A stretch of 10,761 bases of DNA from Thermoleophilia bacterium (GTDB lineage: Bacteria; Actinomycetota; Thermoleophilia; Gaiellales; F1-60-MAGs149). The stretch spans positions 3,801 through 14,561 of the forward strand of contig JAEMTW010000017.1 in the NCBI GenBank assembly GCA_016462095.1. Direction: 5' to 3'. The translations under genes and the position numbers were made by a program. Below, one piece after another: positions 1 to 8,284 of this stretch; the first letter of the stretch is position 1, and every line of letters begins with the position of its first letter. The notes beneath the pieces were generated by a model. The model worked only from the letters and a program-made list of their open reading frames with translations, had not been told where the DNA came from and did no database searches.

Positions 1-90
1 ACCCTTTAGTGACATCACTGCGTTTGTTTCAGGCACTTGGAGTCGTCCTCGCCGTGATGTCACTAAAGGGTCTGACCCCTTTGTGACATC
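1..90. repeat. Inverted pair of 35-nt hairpin repeats (family A, left unit cut by window edge)
   Basis: Positions 1-18 and 54-71 are a perfect inverted repeat. The right unit (56-90) folds by itself: GATGTCAC (56-63), TAAA, GGGTC (68-72), T, GACCC (74-78), CTTT, GTGACATC (83-90). The left unit is the mirror image, and its first half lies outside the window. About 39 nt separate the two units. The same 35-nt plan with the GGGTC-T-GACCC core recurs at 9730-9887 with a different outer stem. The layout resembles REP/BIME elements. No transposase is present here. The mobile origin is inferred; the structure is read directly from the sequence. Confidence 0.85.
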
Positions 91-129
91 GGCTCACCAA
101 CATCAGCCGCCCACAGAGGCCGACGTCTA

Positions 130-516
130 ATGCTGGTCGTCGACCCCACGATCGTCTTACCGATGCTGGCCGCCAAGCCCACGTGGACGAGTGCGGGCTC
201 GGACGATCTGGTCGCCCCTCCCCTGCTCTGGTCGGAATGCCGTTCGCTGCTCCATGATCTCGCGCGCCGCGGCGTGATCCCGACGGCCGAAGCCCGCCGC
301 ATGCGCCGGGCACTTGATCGCGCGCCCATCACCGAACTCAGCCACCCCCAACTTGGCGAAGAGTCGTGGCGCGTCGCCGACCTCCTCAACCACCCCCGCA
401 CCGAGGCGGCCGAATACGTCGCGCTCGCCCGCCTGATCGGCGCTCCCCTCGCCACGCTCGACCGCGACTTGGCCGAGCGGGCAGCAATCGTCTGTCGTGT
501 CGAGGTGCCGGGCTGA
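130..516 (+). CDS. PIN-domain ribonuclease, VapC-like toxin candidate
   Basis: This 128-residue protein matches the size and shape of PIN-domain RNases, the toxins of VapBC modules, which cut RNA with a Mg-binding acidic cluster. Asp5 follows the first beta strand (LVVD). Glu36 lies in WSECRSLL. A late segment, EYVALARLIGAPLATLD, carries Asp111 and matches the typical C-terminal PIN block. The third acidic position, usually Asp three residues before the Tyr of the YVALA segment, is Ala93 here, with Glu92 and Glu95 beside it, so the metal site is slightly unusual. The ATG overlaps a TAA (128-130) of a frame open back to the window edge. A weak AGAGG (115-119) may serve as ribosome binding site. 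No antitoxin is recognisable; one may lie upstream of position 1. It is convergent with rplL. PIN fold is likely; toxin role is inferred. Confidence 0.75.
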   Translation: MLVVDPTIVLPMLAAKPTWTSAGSDDLVAPPLLWSECRSLLHDLARRGVIPTAEARRMRRALDRAPITELSHPQLGEESWRVADLLNHPRTEAAEYVALARLIGAPLATLDRDLAERAAIVCRVEVPG

Positions 517-527
517 CGGTCTTGCTA

Positions 528-637
528 GGAGGACATGACAACCGCGCGGATGTGGTGTCCTCCCGCACCAAGACGCCTGACCTGCCCACTCGCAGTTGAG
601 GGGAGGACACCACATCCGCGCGGTTGTCATGTCCTCC
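528..637. repeat. 37-bp perfect inverted repeat (family B hairpin pair)
   Basis: Arms 528-564 and 601-637 are perfectly complementary over 37 bp, with 36 nt between them. Each arm is itself a hairpin-like unit of 36 nt: outer stem GGAGGACA (528-535) with TGTCCTCC (556-563), 6-nt spacers, and the central palindrome CCGCGCGG (542-549). The plan mirrors family A, but with a different core. It lies in the gap between the convergent PIN gene and rplL, 11 bp after the PIN stop codon. As RNA it would form a very stable long stem, so it could also end or protect the PIN transcript. Confidence 0.9.
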
Positions 638-679
638 CTGGGTCACGAGTCGACCTGGATTGCGACGGTCACAAACGAC

Positions 680-709
680 GAAGGGCCCCGGGTTACCCCG
701 GGGCCCTTC
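680..709. terminator. Strong stem-loop terminator after rplL
   Basis: A perfect 13-bp GC-rich stem (680-692 with 697-709) closes on a 4-nt loop, TTAC. It starts 44 nt beyond the rplL stop codon on the minus strand. There is no clean U-run after it on either strand, which is common for high-GC actinomycete terminators. It probably ends the rplJ-rplL transcript. It may work in both directions, because the PIN gene converges on it from the other side. Confidence 0.8.
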
Positions 710-752
710 TGACGAACACACCACCCGAGCGCGAGCCCGGTGACGAGGCTGC

Positions 753-1139
753 TTAGCGCAGTTCGACGGTGGCGCCGGCCTCGACGAGCTCGGCCTTCAT
801 CTTCTCGGCGTCCGCAGTCGGAACGCCTTCCTTGACCATGCCAGGTGCGCCGTCGGCGATGTCCTTGGCCTCCTTGAGACCAAGACCCGTCGCGGAGCGG
901 ATCACCTTAATGACCGGGATCTTCTGCGAGCCGGCTTCGACGAGGAAGACGTCGTACGACGTCTTCTCCTCGGCTGCCTCGGCCTCGCCACCGCCGCCAC
1001 CTGCAGCTGGTGCCGCAACGGCGACAGCAGCAGCAGCGGAAACGCCGAACTCCTCTTCGAGCGCCTTCACCAGCGTCGAAAGGTCCATCACGCTCATACC
1101 CTTGATCTCTTCGATCAGTTGATCTGTGGACAATGCCAT
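753..1139 (-). CDS. rplL: 50S ribosomal protein L7/L12
   Basis: 128 residues, the usual length. L7/L12 dimers form the mobile stalk of the large subunit and recruit and stimulate the translational GTPases. The N-terminal dimerisation and L10-binding domain spans about residues 1-32. An Ala/Gly-rich hinge follows (about 34-58, including a run of five Gly). The C-terminal factor-binding domain holds the hallmark segment IKVIRSATGLGLKEAKD. The ATG is set by AAGGAG at 1148-1153, 8 nt upstream. It follows rplJ after a gap of 36 nt and is the last gene of the cluster in this window, closed by the stem-loop at 680-709. rpoB, often next, is absent here. Confidence 0.97.
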   Translation of the reverse strand: MALSTDQLIEEIKGMSVMDLSTLVKALEEEFGVSAAAAVAVAAPAAGGGGGEAEAAEEKTSYDVFLVEAGSQKIPVIKVIRSATGLGLKEAKDIADGAPGMVKEGVPTADAEKMKAELVEAGATVELR

Positions 1140-1175
1140 GACCTTTACTCCTTGTATCGGTGTGTAACCGTCCGC

Positions 1176-1697
1176 TTACGCGGCGGCCTTCTGCTTTTCG
1201 ATCTGATCCAACGCAATCACGAGACTGCGTGGAATTGCTGCGAGAGTACCGGCGAGTCCAGTGATCGGACTTGCCAGGGCGAACACGAGCTGTGCGTGCA
1301 ACTGATGCCTCGACGGCAGCGTTGCGAGCACCTTGATTCCGTCTTCATTGAGCACGGCCCCGTCAACGAGGCCACCCTTCAACTTCAGAATCGTCGTCTC
1401 CTTCGCCGCCTTGGCAAGTGCCTTGGCAACGGGAGCCGGATCCGAATGACAGAATGCGATCGCCGTCGGACCGGACAAAAACTCGAGGATGCCCTCTTGT
1501 CCGGCACGCGTAGCGGCAATGCGCGTCAGCGTGTTCTTCGACACGAGCAGCGACGCCTCAAGGGGCCGTAGCTCGTTGCGAATCTCGGCGAGCTGTTGCA
1601 CGCCGAGTCCGCGATAGTCCGTGACGATCAGCGAGGTCGCCGAATTGAGCTGCTGCTCAATCTGGTTGATGACCTCTTCTTTTCGTTCCTTCAACAT
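1176..1697 (-). CDS. rplJ: 50S ribosomal protein L10
   Basis: 173 residues. L10 anchors the L7/L12 dimers to 23S rRNA and usually represses its own operon by binding the leader RNA. Visible family marks are TDYRGL (26-31), SKNTL (53-57), LSGPTAIAF (74-82), LPSR (127-130) and a C-terminal helix (about 150-170) of the type that carries L12 dimers. The open frame extends upstream to 1766, but the start at 1697 is chosen because a near-perfect AAAGGAGGTGG (1704-1714) sits 6 nt before it and the protein then begins as other L10 proteins do. It is separated from rplA by a 180-nt leader and is followed closely by rplL. Confidence 0.96.
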   Translation of the reverse strand: MLKERKEEVINQIEQQLNSATSLIVTDYRGLGVQQLAEIRNELRPLEASLLVSKNTLTRIAATRAGQEGILEFLSGPTAIAFCHSDPAPVAKALAKAAKETTILKLKGGLVDGAVLNEDGIKVLATLPSRHQLHAQLVFALASPITGLAGTLAAIPRSLVIALDQIEKQKAAA

Positions 1698-1709
1698 GTG
1701 ATACCACCT

Positions 1710-1756
1710 CCTTTCGTATGCGTGCCCGCCGATTGGACGGCGGACACAACGAAAGG
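1710..1756 (-). promoter_or_regulatory. Hairpin that covers the rplJ ribosome binding site
   Basis: On the transcript strand, CCTTTCGT (1749-1756) pairs perfectly with ACGAAAGG (1710-1717). The 3' arm runs into the rplJ Shine-Dalgarno AAAGGAGGTGG (1704-1714). Inside, CCGCCG (1738-1743) pairs with CGGCGG (1726-1731) across a 6-nt loop, with a weaker GUG/CAC step between the two stems. There is no U-run after it, so control of translation rather than transcription termination is the likelier role. It lies just downstream of the L10-leader-like fold, as expected for L10 autoregulation. Function is inferred. Confidence 0.65.
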
Positions 1757-1786
1757 CGCGACACATGTCGGCCTCTGTGGTGACTC

Positions 1787-1837
1787 ACCGCCTGCGCCGG
1801 TCTTCTCCAACCCCACAACGGGGCTGGTGCCGGCGGT
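1787..1837 (-). promoter_or_regulatory. Ribosomal protein L10 leader (L10-L12 binding site) core
   Basis: In the 180-nt gap between rplA and rplJ, the transcript can form a stem ACCGCC (1832-1837) with GGCGGT (1787-1792). This encloses a hairpin CCAGCCCC (1820-1827) with GGGGTTGG (1807-1814) and a 5-nt loop. The interior between the stems is asymmetric and purine-rich on one side (GAGAAGACCGGCGCA), as in the kink-turn-like L10 leader family. The position directly upstream of rplJ fits. I recognised it by eye, without a covariance model. Confidence 0.65.
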
Positions 1838-1877
1838 CCTTGGCGACAGGACGCAGAGTGTGGGAGAACGACGCTGG

Positions 1878-2588
1878 TTAGGCGGTCGTCTCCTCGAGCA
1901 CGTCGCGTATGCGCGACGGATCGATCTTGATGCCTGGCCCCATGGTGGAGCTGAGCACGACAGACTTGATGTAGCGACCCTTGGTCGAGGCCGGCTTGGC
2001 GCGGAGGATCTCCTCCAGCACCATCGCGTAGTTCTCGCCGAGCTCGCGCTCGCCGAACGACTTCTTACCCAGCGGCACGTGCACGATGCCGGTGCGGTCG
2101 GTGCGGTACTCGATCTTGCCGCTCTTGATCTCTTCCACGGCCTTCTTGACGTCCATCGTGACGGTGCCGGTCTTTGGGTTCGGCATCTTGCCGGAGGGTC
2201 CAAGAACGCGGCCGAGCTTACCGACGACGACCATCATGTCGGGCGTGGCGACGGCGACATCGAAGTCGTCGAAGCCGTCAAGGATGCGCTGTGCAAGCTC
2301 GTCGCCACCGACGATCTCGGCACCAGCAGCCTCGGCCTCAGCGGCCTTTTCGCCCTGAGCGAACACGATCACGCGGGCGTCAGAGCCCGTGCCGTGCGGC
2401 AGCATGACGGTGCCGCGGAGCTGCTCCTCGGCGTGACGGACGTTGATGCCGAGGCGGAAGTGCACCTCAACGGTCTCGTCGAACTTGGCGGTCTCGAGCT
2501 CCTTCAGGAGTCGGACAGCATCGATCGGCTGGTACAGGTGCTCGCGATTGATCTTCGCGCGCGCTGCTGCGAGCTTCTTGCCGCTCAT
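1878..2588 (-). CDS. rplA: 50S ribosomal protein L1
   Basis: 236 residues, normal for bacterial L1. L1 binds helix 76-78 of 23S rRNA at the stalk where deacylated tRNA leaves, and in many bacteria represses the rplK-rplA mRNA. The signature LGPSGKMPNPKTGTV (129-143) is intact, as is the C-terminal segment MGPGIKIDPSRI. The start codon overlaps the rplK stop by 4 nt (ATGA), with GGAGG at 2596-2600 inside the rplK end, so the two genes are translationally coupled. Confidence 0.97.
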   Translation of the reverse strand: MSGKKLAAARAKINREHLYQPIDAVRLLKELETAKFDETVEVHFRLGINVRHAEEQLRGTVMLPHGTGSDARVIVFAQGEKAAEAEAAGAEIVGGDELAQRILDGFDDFDVAVATPDMMVVVGKLGRVLGPSGKMPNPKTGTVTMDVKKAVEEIKSGKIEYRTDRTGIVHVPLGKKSFGERELGENYAMVLEEILRAKPASTKGRYIKSVVLSSTMGPGIKIDPSRIRDVLEETTA

Positions 2589-3013
2589 GCTTCTACCTCC
2601 ACGCCCATCGAACGGGCGGTACCGGCGATGATCTGCATCGCAGCCTCAACGTCGTTTGCATTTAGGTCCTGTAGCTTCGTCTCGGCGATCGAGCGGAGCT
2701 GAGCCTGGCTGAGCGTGCCGACCTTGTCGCGGTGTGGCACAGACGAACCGCTCTTCAGGTTCAGCGCCTCTTTGATCAGCACGGCCGCAGGCGGCGTCTT
2801 CGTGATGAACGTAAAGGAGCGATCCTCGTAGACCGAAATCTCAACTGGCGTAATGCGGCCCTGCTGCGAGCTTGCCGTCTCGGCATTGAAGGCCTTGCAG
2901 AAGTCCATGATGTTCACGCCGTGCTGGCCGAGTGCGGGACCGACCGGCGGAGCAGGGTTGGCCTGTCCGGCGGGAATCTGGAGCTTGATGATGGTGACGA
3001 CCTTTTTGGCCAT
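2585..3013 (-). CDS. rplK: 50S ribosomal protein L11
   Basis: 142 residues, standard length. L11 binds the GTPase-associated region of 23S rRNA and helps factor turnover and the stringent response. The N-terminal segment (VVTIIKLQIPAGQANPAPP) and GPALGQHGVNIMDFCKAFN (25-43) are classical. The C-terminal rRNA-binding domain follows from about residue 75. AGGAGGT at 3018-3024 fixes the start. It overlaps rplA by 4 nt and lies 91 nt after nusG. Confidence 0.97.
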   Translation of the reverse strand: MAKKVVTIIKLQIPAGQANPAPPVGPALGQHGVNIMDFCKAFNAETASSQQGRITPVEISVYEDRSFTFITKTPPAAVLIKEALNLKSGSSVPHRDKVGTLSQAQLRSIAETKLQDLNANDVEAAMQIIAGTARSMGVEVEA

Positions 3014-3032
3014 CGTGACCTCCTGTGGTGCG

Positions 3033-3068
3033 AACGCCCGGACTTCCGAGCTCCCACTGTCAGGCGTT
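3033..3068 (-). promoter_or_regulatory. Possible stem in the rplK-rplA leader
   Basis: In the 91-nt nusG-rplK gap the transcript can pair AACGCC (3063-3068) with GGCGTT (3033-3038), with a 24-nt interior that could hold further structure. It sits just before the rplK ribosome binding site. L1-binding leader sites occur here in other bacteria. I cannot match a specific L1 motif, so this is a weak call. Confidence 0.25.
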
Positions 3069-3104
3069 GCCTAATGGCGAACGCGGCAGAATGCTAGACG
3101 AGCG

Positions 3105-3647
3105 TTAGTCGAGGCGCTTCACATCAGAGAAGCCGAGTTCGACCGGCACCTGACGTTCGAAGATCGACACGTGCACCTTGAGCTTCGACGACTCGTTGTT
3201 GATCTCGATAATCTCGCCGTCGAAATCGGCGAGCGGACCGGACGTGACCTTGACCATCTGGCCGAGTTGGAACTCGGCGACAGCCTTCGGCTTGGCCTCA
3301 GCGCTCTCCGTGCGGAGCAGCTTGTCGACCTCGGCCTGGCCGAGCGGTACGAGCGTCATCTCCTCGCGCTTGCCCTGGGCGCCGACGAAGCCGGTCACCC
3401 CAGGCGTGTTGCGCACGAGGCTGATTGCCTCGGGAGTCGAGTCCATCTGGATCAAGACGTAGCCGGGGAGCACGCGGCTCTCCTTCTCGACCTTCTTGCC
3501 GTCACGCGTCTCGACGGTGTGCTCGGTCGGCACGACAATGCGGCGTAGACCCTCGCCACCCTGCTGGGTGCGACGGCGCTGCTCGAGGTTACGACGGACC
3601 TTGTCCTCGTGACCCGAATAGGTGTGAATGGCGTACCAGCGGAACAT
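3105..3647 (-). CDS. nusG: Transcription termination/antitermination factor NusG
   Basis: 180 residues, without the long N-terminal extension seen in some actinobacterial NusG. NusG binds RNA polymerase, affects pausing, assists Rho and couples to the ribosome. The NGN domain opens with WYAIHTYSGHEDKV (4-17) and includes RVLPGYVLIQM (58-68). The C-terminal KOW domain (about 125-180) holds GQMVKVTSGPLADFDGEI. A GAGG at 3657-3660 precedes the ATG. It follows secE by 18 nt in the usual order. Confidence 0.96.
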   Translation of the reverse strand: MFRWYAIHTYSGHEDKVRRNLEQRRRTQQGGEGLRRIVVPTEHTVETRDGKKVEKESRVLPGYVLIQMDSTPEAISLVRNTPGVTGFVGAQGKREEMTLVPLGQAEVDKLLRTESAEAKPKAVAEFQLGQMVKVTSGPLADFDGEIIEINNESSKLKVHVSIFERQVPVELGFSDVKRLD

Positions 3648-3665
3648 AGGTATGGACCTCGTTGA

Positions 3666-3983
3666 TTACCCCGCCTGCTGGGTAATGAGCCACCCAGCGA
3701 GACGAGAGAACAGGGAATCGAGCGCGTAGAGATACACGCCGACAATGAAACACGTGATGATCACGACTGCCGTTGCTTGGATCAGCTGCGGACGAGTCGG
3801 CCACTGGACGCGCTTGAGCTCAGCGACACACTCTCGAACGAACGCGCCGAAGCCCTGGCGATCCTTGGGACTACCAGTCTGGCTCTTGGCAGGGCGTGCG
3901 CGAGCGGCGCGCTCGGCGCGCTTCGCACGACGCTCAGCGTCCTTGTCCCGCGGTGCGGGAACGGTGTCGTCGGCCTCAGCCAT
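3666..3983 (-). CDS. secE: Preprotein translocase subunit SecE
   Basis: 105 residues with a charged, Arg/Ala/Lys-rich cytoplasmic N-terminus (about 1-42), the conserved amphipathic motif ELKRVQWPTR (55-64) and one membrane helix (about 70-92). This is the short, single-span form of SecE, which clamps SecY in the SecYEG channel. The ATG lies only 6 nt after the rpmG stop codon. There is no clear Shine-Dalgarno, so coupling to rpmG translation is likely. nusG follows after 18 nt. Confidence 0.95.
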   Translation of the reverse strand: MAEADDTVPAPRDKDAERRAKRAERAARARPAKSQTGSPKDRQGFGAFVRECVAELKRVQWPTRPQLIQATAVVIITCFIVGVYLYALDSLFSRLAGWLITQQAG

Positions 3984-3989
3984 ACGGGA

Positions 3990-4154
3990 CTAGCGGGTCT
4001 CTCGATGTACGGTCTGCGTGCCACAGCGGCGACAGAACTTCTTCAACTCGATGCGGTCGGGCGTGTTCCGCTTCGACTTGTTGGTCTGATAGTTCCGCTC
4101 TTTGCAGTCGGTGCAGGCCATCGTGACAGCGATGCGAATTCCAGACTTGGCCAC
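3990..4154 (-). CDS. rpmG: 50S ribosomal protein L33, zinc-binding form
   Basis: A GTG start at 4154 gives 54 residues beginning MAKSGIRIAVTMACTDC. L33 is a small protein near the E site of the large subunit. Four cysteines in two CxxC pairs (Cys14, Cys17, Cys41, Cys44) form the zinc ribbon, so this is the C+ paralogue type. An in-frame ATG three codons upstream is rejected because GAGAGG would abut it, while it sits about 9 nt before the GTG. It is the first gene of the rpmG-secE-nusG group. Confidence 0.95.
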   Translation of the reverse strand: MAKSGIRIAVTMACTDCKERNYQTNKSKRNTPDRIELKKFCRRCGTQTVHRETR

Positions 4155-4181
4155 GAGCCACATCCTCTCAAAAGGTCAACC

Positions 4182-4203
4182 CTGCCTGTCGCTTGACAGG
4201 CAG
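4182..4203 (-). terminator. Stem-loop between ftsH and rpmG
   Basis: A perfect 9-bp stem, CTGCCTGTC (4182-4190) with GACAGGCAG (4195-4203), closes a 4-nt loop in the 145-nt gap between the ftsH stop and the rpmG start. On the minus strand it is followed by a short mixed run containing CCTTTTG, not a true U-run. It could end ftsH transcription or be a leader element of rpmG. The rest of the gap (4204-4299) shows no tRNA, which is sometimes found at this place, and no convincing promoter. Confidence 0.45.
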
Positions 4204-4299
4204 CGCGGAGCGGGGCTGCTCCCTTGCTGGCGAAGACTACCGGAGATGCGCCAATCTGTGTCGCGCTTGCATGCGCAACACTCCTCAGCGACCCGCGCG

Positions 4300-6273
<1,974 letters not shown>

Positions 6274-6313
6274 ACTGCTCCGTGGAATTGAGAAGGCCGA
6301 GCCATCAGTTGGC

Positions 6314-7528
6314 TCACGATAGCACCGGCTCTGGTTCTGCCTCTGATACGCCGACTGCTGGTGCGGATCGCCGCAGCAGCAGCGTCAGCAAAAAAGCGGC
6401 CACAAGTGCCAACAAGGCGAGCAGCGCAGCGCCCGTCCACCCAGCCGTGCTCCACGCAGCGCCCAGCATGAATGGGCCAAGCGAACCGAGCAGGTAATAG
6501 ATCGTCAGATGCAGACTCATCGCACTCCCTCTATCGCGCAGCGTCAGCTGGGGGACGAGTAACTGCGCGACACCAACCATCGAAAACAACCCGCCCGCCA
6601 AAATCGCGAGCCCAACAATGACGGCAACTAGGTACGGCAGGCTCCCCAACGCCAGCCCGAGGACGCCGATCAGCGGGAAGATCGGGAGCACGATCCGTGG
6701 TCCGAGCCGCCCAGCCCAGCGCACCGCCAGCGGCGCCACTGCACCAACGAGCCAGACGATGTAGAACGCCCCGACCTCGCGAGGACTCAGGCCAAAGACA
6801 CTCGATTCGAGCCGATACGCGATCACCGAAAAGAGCCCGACGAACGCGAAGAACGTACAGCCAGCGGCGAGCGCATTGAGCAGCAGCGGCGTGTTGCTGA
6901 GGTGGGCACGGAGGGCACGCAGCGGCGAGCGTGCCTTTGGTGGTGGCGGCGCAACAGGCAGCAGCATGCGAATCAAAACCGCACTGAGCAACATGGGAAT
7001 CGCCAACACCGCCAAGGACGCGCGCCAGCCAAGCTCAGTCACCAGCAGCGCCGGGATTGTCCGCCCCAGAAAACCGCCCAAGACGAGCGCTGAGGTATAG
7101 ATGCCAACGACCGTTGGCACGCGATGCGCCGGGAATGCCTCGTAGACATAGGCCGTCGCCACCGTCAGCAGCCCGGGAAGCAGCAGCCCCTGCAGCGAGC
7201 GCAGCACCAAAAGCTCAACGATGCCCTGCACAAAAATGATCAGCACCGTCGGTACGGCCAGCAGCGCACAGGACCCGAACATCACGCGTCGCCGCCCGAT
7301 GCGATCGGACAGGGGCCCCATCAGCCAGGCTCCGACTGCGATCCCGACCACCAAGACCGTGATCGTCAGACCCGTCACCGCTGGCCCGACGCCGAGATCG
7401 CGCCCGACCTCAGGCACGATCGCCTGCGTCGAATAAGGAATCGCAAACATCGTTGCCGCCGCGATCGAAAGCGCCACGATTGCGCCACCGCCAGCCCGGA
7501 GTGGCGTGGCAGTGGCGAGGTCACTCAT
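6314..7528 (-). CDS. MFS transporter, 12-TM drug/metabolite exporter type
   Basis: 404 residues, very hydrophobic, with a pattern fitting 12 membrane helices in two halves joined by a Pro/Arg-rich cytoplasmic loop (APPPPKARSPLRALRAHL). Motif A of the major facilitator superfamily, GPLSDRIGRRR (71-81), lies in loop 2-3. The fifth-helix region, GIYTSALVLGGFLGRTIPALL, resembles the YnfM/AraJ-type exporters. The substrate cannot be told. The ATG has no Shine-Dalgarno in the 36-nt gap to the divergent phosphorylase gene, so the mRNA may be leaderless or poorly led. It lies upstream of ftsH on the same strand. Confidence 0.88.
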   Translation of the reverse strand: MSDLATATPLRAGGGAIVALSIAAATMFAIPYSTQAIVPEVGRDLGVGPAVTGLTITVLVVGIAVGAWLMGPLSDRIGRRRVMFGSCALLAVPTVLIIFVQGIVELLVLRSLQGLLLPGLLTVATAYVYEAFPAHRVPTVVGIYTSALVLGGFLGRTIPALLVTELGWRASLAVLAIPMLLSAVLIRMLLPVAPPPPKARSPLRALRAHLSNTPLLLNALAAGCTFFAFVGLFSVIAYRLESSVFGLSPREVGAFYIVWLVGAVAPLAVRWAGRLGPRIVLPIFPLIGVLGLALGSLPYLVAVIVGLAILAGGLFSMVGVAQLLVPQLTLRDRGSAMSLHLTIYYLLGSLGPFMLGAAWSTAGWTGAALLALLALVAAFLLTLLLRRSAPAVGVSEAEPEPVLS

Positions 7529-7550
7529 GCAGACACGGTACCGCGCCGCT

Positions 7551-7556
7551 TACGAT
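7551..7556 (+). promoter_or_regulatory. Candidate -10 box for a leaderless phosphorylase transcript
   Basis: TACGAT lies 8 nt before the ATG at 7565, and there is no Shine-Dalgarno between them. This spacing would place the transcription start at or next to the start codon, as in actinomycete leaderless mRNAs. No good -35 box is visible. The 36-nt divergent gap must also hold the MFS promoter. Confidence 0.3.
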
Positions 7557-7564
7557 GCCAGCAC

Positions 7565-8284
7565 ATGCCTGAGCATCTGCGAACGAGGACGGGAGCCTAC
7601 GGCGAGCATGCTCTGCTTGTCGGCGACCCCGCGCGCGCCGAACTGATCGCGAAGGAGTTGCTCGAAGGTGCTGAGCTCGTTACCGACGCGCGTGGTCTGA
7701 ATGGCTACGCAGGCCAGTTCAACGGCCACACTGTTGGCGTCCAGACGACAGGCATGGGTGGCCCGTCGGCGGCGATCGTGATCGAAGAGTTGATCCAGCT
7801 CGGCGTGCGCCGCATCGTGCGGCTCGGCACCTGCGGCTCGCTCTCTCCCGTGCTTGCTCCAGGCGATTTCTTCTGCGCGGCCGCGGCAATTCCGGCCGAT
7901 GGCACCAGCCAGACCTACGTCGGTGGTGAGCCGCACGCGCCGCTTGCCGACTTTGAGATCGTGCACGCGGCCGTCCACGACGCCAAAAAGGCGGGAGTGC
8001 GCATGCGGGTCGGTCTCGTCGCGACGACAGATGCGTTCTACGACCCGGGCGCCGGTCGCGCCACCAACTGGGCCGCTCGCGGTGCGCTCGCTGTCGATAT
8101 GGAGACCGCACCACTCTTGACGATCGCGCCGTTGCGCGGCGTCTCGGCCGCCTCGTTTCTGATCTGCTCGAATCGCGTCAACGAGCCCACAACACGCCTG
8201 AGCCCCGATGCGCAACGCGCGACTGTGTTGTCCTGCGCCCCGATCGCACTCGGCGCCCTCGTCTCGGAGCCGAAGCACGCATGA
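7565..8284 (+). CDS. Nucleoside phosphorylase, DeoD/Udp family
   Basis: 239 residues, the size of hexameric PNP-family enzymes, which split nucleosides with phosphate into base and pentose-1-phosphate. The start at 7565 gives a DeoD-like N-terminus with His4, then VGDPARA (19-25), GMGGPSAAI (63-71), RLGTCGSL (86-93), TTDAFYDP (154-161) and VDMETAPL (178-185). By alignment from memory to E. coli DeoD, Gly20, Arg24, Arg43, Arg87 and the Met180-Glu181 pair are kept. Ser90 becomes Thr89, and the proton donor Asp204 becomes Asn203 (ICSNRVN). That argues against an ordinary adenosine-cleaving DeoD and leaves uridine or 6-oxopurine nucleosides open. The frame is open back to 7124, but that part is antisense to the MFS gene. 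Its stop overlaps the next start by 4 nt. Confidence 0.85.
   Translation: MPEHLRTRTGAYGEHALLVGDPARAELIAKELLEGAELVTDARGLNGYAGQFNGHTVGVQTTGMGGPSAAIVIEELIQLGVRRIVRLGTCGSLSPVLAPGDFFCAAAAIPADGTSQTYVGGEPHAPLADFEIVHAAVHDAKKAGVRMRVGLVATTDAFYDPGAGRATNWAARGALAVDMETAPLLTIAPLRGVSAASFLICSNRVNEPTTRLSPDAQRATVLSCAPIALGALVSEPKHA

Noticed and set aside
1698..1766. Longer L10 with 23 extra N-terminal residues
   Set aside because: It would run through the leader hairpin and ignore the near-perfect ribosome binding site at 1704-1714.
1596..2702. 368-codon open frame on the plus strand across rplA and the rplJ leader
   Set aside because: Antisense shadow of rplA and neighbours, with no family signature.
4155..4299. 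A tRNA gene upstream of rpmG/secE, as in some related genomes
   Set aside because: No T-loop consensus or cloverleaf arms were found on either strand. Only the 9-bp stem at 4182-4203 stands out.
7124..7564. N-terminal extension of the phosphorylase frame
   Set aside because: It is antisense to the MFS gene and low in complexity. The DeoD-like N-terminus starts exactly at the ATG at 7565.
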